Position numbers and translations under genes: made by a program. Under the pieces are notes generated by a model, which was not told the origin of the DNA, searched no databases, and worked only from the letters and a program-made list of their open reading frames with translations. Shown piece after piece: positions 3,448-6,228 of a stretch of 6,228 nt of DNA. Within the stretch, counting starts at the first letter, position 1. Every line of letters starts with the position of its first letter. This DNA comes from Bacteroidales bacterium (lineage in GTDB: Bacteria > Bacteroidota > Bacteroidia > Bacteroidales > ML635J-15). The DNA lies in NCBI GenBank assembly GCA_028696755.1, contig JAQVGK010000220.1, positions 1 through 6,228 of the forward strand, written 5' to 3'.

Positions 3448-6228
3448 TTGTTCGGAATAAGAATAAAGAGGATATTGCTTGTGTCATTTCTGTTGCTAAT
3501 CAGAGATTTGATACTGCTTTTCATTTTGATTAATTCTCCTTTCCTGCAAAGTTATCTTACCAAAGTTACAATAAACTATTTTGCTGATGTTTACGAAATT
3601 GATTTAAAAGTTGATAAGGTTTATATTGATCTACCTAAAACTATTGTCTTGGAAAATGTTCAGTTGATGGATTCTACAGGCGATACATTAATTTACTCTG
3701 GTAGAATAAATGCTGAAATTGCATCGGTCAAAATTTTTGAGCGTAGTTTACACCTCGACAAAATAAGTCTAATTAATCCTTTTATTAACATTAAAACCGA
3801 TTCGGCTGGCAATTCTAATTACGAATATCTCCTGAGAAAATTTGAATCAGAAGAAGAAGACACAAGCGCAACTCCTGAGTTTAGCGTATTCTGCAATAAT
3901 TTCGAAATTCTTAATGCGAGAATCAAGAATCGTGATGTCCGTTATTCTGCTACTCCAGGAGAATTTAATGTTTCGGATGCTGATATTTCTGGTTTGAATT
4001 TACTTATCAGCGATTTTAAATATTACAGCGACACAATTGAATTAAATCTCGATAATTTCTCGTTGAGTGATAAGTCGGGGCTTTCGCTTCGGGAGTTTTC
4101 GGGTCATTTGAAATATTTTGAAACTGGAATAAATCTAACAGATTTTACAGTAAGAACTAATTATTCAAAGTTAATTTGTTCCGAGATAATTGTTGAGGGA
4201 ACTGATGCTGACTATCTTTCGGATCCACTAAACAAGATGAAATTATCATTAAACATCGACACTCTGATTTTTGATGTTGCTGATTTAGGTCCTATAATGC
4301 CTGAGTACAAGTTTTTACACGATAAGGTTCATCTATCGGGTAATTTCAAAGGTAAATTATCAAAATTTAAGTTTAAAAACTTTAATATTGCATACGGAGA
4401 CGATACTCGATTGATTACTAATTTAGAAGTAGATGGTTTACCCGATTACGATATGACTTTTATTTTTGGTGATATCGAGCAGTTAACAACATCCGACAAT
4501 GACATTAATAGAATATTGCGATTGGTCTCTCCAACCGATCCAATTTATTTACCATCGACCTTCAAAGATTTAGGATATATTTCGTTTGTAGGAAATATTA
4601 CTGGTTTATTTAACGATTTGGTAGCTTATGGTGAGTTTAATACCGGATTAGGCTCAATAAGAACCGACTTGGGTATTGTTACCGATTTTGAATCTTGGGA
4701 TGTTTCATGTAATGGGAAACTTCAGGCAACTGATTTGAATCTTGGCAGTATTACAGGCGATCCCGAAACATTTGGATTTTTAAGTCTTAATTCCGACTTA
4801 AGTGGAACGATAGATTCTTCGGGAAATTATTTCGCTAAAGTTGACTGTAATATTACAAAACTAGGCTTATTGGACTATAATTATAGCGGTATAAATGTGA
4901 TTGGAGAAATATCCAATACTTCATTTAACGGAGAACTGTTTGTTGATGATCCAAACCTTAAAGTTGAGTTTTTAGGGATGTATAATTATGGAGGGAAGGA
5001 GCAGGGCCTTGATTTTTCTACTGATATTTATGCAAATCTTAATGCCCTCAATATTACTCACGACTCGTTACCTTCGGAAATTAAAATGGTTTTTTCGGCC
5101 GATCTTAGAGGTGACTTGCTTAACCGACCTCAAGGCAATGTTTATCTGAGTAATTTTTACTATATTGCCAATGGACAGTCGTTGCGACTAGAACAGTTAA
5201 GTTTAAATTCACATATTGATGAATTCGAACAACAATATCTGACTGTTCGATCGGATTATGCTGATATAAATTTATATGGTGATTTTGATTATGGCGAAAT
5301 TGGCACATCGCTGTACAATATGATTGCAAGTTACGCTCCCTCTTTTATATCACCTATAGAGACAGCCGAAATGCTAAGTGCAAATACTGCAAATTTTGAT
5401 ATTCGACTAAAAAAATTAAACAATCTTACAGGAGTGTTTATGCCCGAACTTAGTATCGAAGGCGAGTTGTTTGCCGAAGGTCGTATTTCTGGCATAGATA
5501 AAGAGTTTGATGCGATCTTTAGTATTCCTCTTATTCGCTACGATAGTATTTATTTATGGGGATCGGAACTGAATATTACTGGTTATCAGGATTCGCTCGA
5601 TTTAACACTTACACTTCAAGAAGTAAGTACCAAAAGCTTCCCTTGGTTCGAGAATGTAGAACTCGGTCTAGGTGTTCAAAACGATAGTGTTTTCTTTGAT
5701 TTAGAATGGGATAATTTTGATGAAATGAGAAATTCGGGCGACATCACCATCAGCACAAAATTTATTCCTGTGCAAGGTCGAGATATGCCAAGAATCGAAA
5801 ATCTGATTTATAAGTCGCAAGTTGTAGTTGATAATAAAATATGGGAAGTAAGTCAAACGCCCGTAATTGTAGATAATAAAAACATCAGCATAAAAAAGTT
5901 TTCTCTCACACACGAGAATCAAGTTCTTAATATTGATGGTGATGTGTCGGAGGATGAAACTAAACTTTTACGTTTCTTAATTAGCAATGTTGATATTTCG
6001 AATTTTAATCCATACATCGAAGGATATGGTTACGAACTAAATGGAATTCTGTCGGGAAATGGCAGGGTTGCAAACATCTACAATAATCCAAGTTTCAGAT
6101 CATCATTAAGCATTAACGATTTCAAGATTAATCAGGAAGATTTTGGCCGATTTGATTTATCTGCTACCTGGGAAGGAAAGACCAGTGGTTTTAAGGTTGA
6201 CGGAGTAAATAAATATATGAAGATTCGT
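3448..6228 (+). CDS. tamB: TamB-like translocation/assembly protein, 3' partial
   Basis: The N-terminal 927 residues of a TamB/AsmA-like (DUF490 superfamily) envelope protein. TamB proteins are anchored in the inner membrane and span the periplasm as a long hydrophobic beta-groove that carries lipids or assists outer-membrane protein assembly. The frame is open without a stop from 3385 to the window end; Bacteroidota homologues are, from memory, about 1,400-1,700 residues, so roughly a third or more is missing. Seen here are basic residues (R5, K7, R8), a hydrophobic anchor at about 9-28 interrupted by R19-D20, then NSPFLQSYL and a DLPKTIVLENVQLMDSTGDTL-like strand (about 61-81, one residue per strand) typical of family N-termini. 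After that come some 840 residues of alternating beta-strand sequence. The segment near residues 798-830 (KIWEVSQ, then NKNISIKKFSL and LNIDG) resembles the conserved run before the C-terminal TamB domain. There is no ATG before 3667. TTG 3448 is chosen because it keeps the positive charges before the anchor; GTG 3481, preceded by GAGGA at 3468-3472, is the alternative. The gene is divergent from tsaD. Confidence 0.85.
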   Translation, partial: MFGIRIKRILLVSFLLLIRDLILLFILINSPFLQSYLTKVTINYFADVYEIDLKVDKVYIDLPKTIVLENVQLMDSTGDTLIYSGRINAEIASVKIFERSLHLDKISLINPFINIKTDSAGNSNYEYLLRKFESEEEDTSATPEFSVFCNNFEILNARIKNRDVRYSATPGEFNVSDADISGLNLLISDFKYYSDTIELNLDNFSLSDKSGLSLREFSGHLKYFETGINLTDFTVRTNYSKLICSEIIVEGTDADYLSDPLNKMKLSLNIDTLIFDVADLGPIMPEYKFLHDKVHLSGNFKGKLSKFKFKNFNIAYGDDTRLITNLEVDGLPDYDMTFIFGDIEQLTTSDNDINRILRLVSPTDPIYLPSTFKDLGYISFVGNITGLFNDLVAYGEFNTGLGSIRTDLGIVTDFESWDVSCNGKLQATDLNLGSITGDPETFGFLSLNSDLSGTIDSSGNYFAKVDCNITKLGLLDYNYSGINVIGEISNTSFNGELFVDDPNLKVEFLGMYNYGGKEQGLDFSTDIYANLNALNITHDSLPSEIKMVFSADLRGDLLNRPQGNVYLSNFYYIANGQSLRLEQLSLNSHIDEFEQQYLTVRSDYADINLYGDFDYGEIGTSLYNMIASYAPSFISPIETAEMLSANTANFDIRLKKLNNLTGVFMPELSIEGELFAEGRISGIDKEFDAIFSIPLIRYDSIYLWGSELNITGYQDSLDLTLTLQEVSTKSFPWFENVELGLGVQNDSVFFDLEWDNFDEMRNSGDITISTKFIPVQGRDMPRIENLIYKSQVVVDNKIWEVSQTPVIVDNKNISIKKFSLTHENQVLNIDGDVSEDETKLLRFLISNVDISNFNPYIEGYGYELNGILSGNGRVANIYNNPSFRSSLSINDFKINQEDFGRFDLSATWEGKTSGFKVDGVNKYMKIR

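Noticed and set aside
5120..5922. Minus-strand open frames inside the TamB gene (5120-5329, 5701-5922)
   Set aside because: The plus strand codes continuously for a TamB-like protein here; the minus frames have odd compositions and no family resemblance.

Overview
The window looks like chromosomal DNA from a Bacteroidota bacterium, probably a marine or free-living Bacteroidales/Marinilabiliales-type or flavobacterial relative. The evidence is AT-rich DNA, A/T-rich leaders with almost no Shine-Dalgarno sequences, a promoter matching the Bacteroidota -7 consensus TAnnTTTG in front of tsaD, two exported DUF1573 proteins, and a very large TamB/AsmA-like protein of the type found in this phylum. 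The genus cannot be fixed from the sequence alone.

Layout. Bases 1-519 hold no credible gene. They are packed with short tight hairpins, a long inverted repeat and scattered copies of an 8-bp CAATAGAA-type unit, and look like decayed intergenic repeat DNA. A strong intrinsic terminator (520-562) then closes a leftward block of three minus-strand genes. In order of transcription these are tsaD (2317-3342), a 134-residue single-domain DUF1573 protein (1795-2199) and a 370-residue DUF1573 protein (594-1706). The two DUF1573 genes are clear paralogues, about 71% identical over their first domain without gaps, and a weaker terminator-like hairpin lies between them. From about 3448 to the right edge a divergent plus-strand gene encodes at least 927 residues of a TamB-like envelope protein, cut off by the window end.

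Function. tsaD is core housekeeping: it makes the t6A37 modification of ANN-decoding tRNAs. The DUF1573 proteins and TamB are envelope proteins, the former exported by signal peptides and the latter anchored by an N-terminal membrane helix. Nothing suggests one pathway linking tsaD to its neighbours. tsaD and tamB share a roughly 105-bp divergent intergenic region with a good tsaD promoter.

The coding part is ordinary conserved Bacteroidota chromosome. I see no defence system, mobile element with a transposase, CRISPR array or RNA gene. The points most worth a second look are the structured repeat cluster at the left, the duplicated DUF1573 pair with its intervening hairpin, and the absence of any plausible ATG start for the TamB gene.
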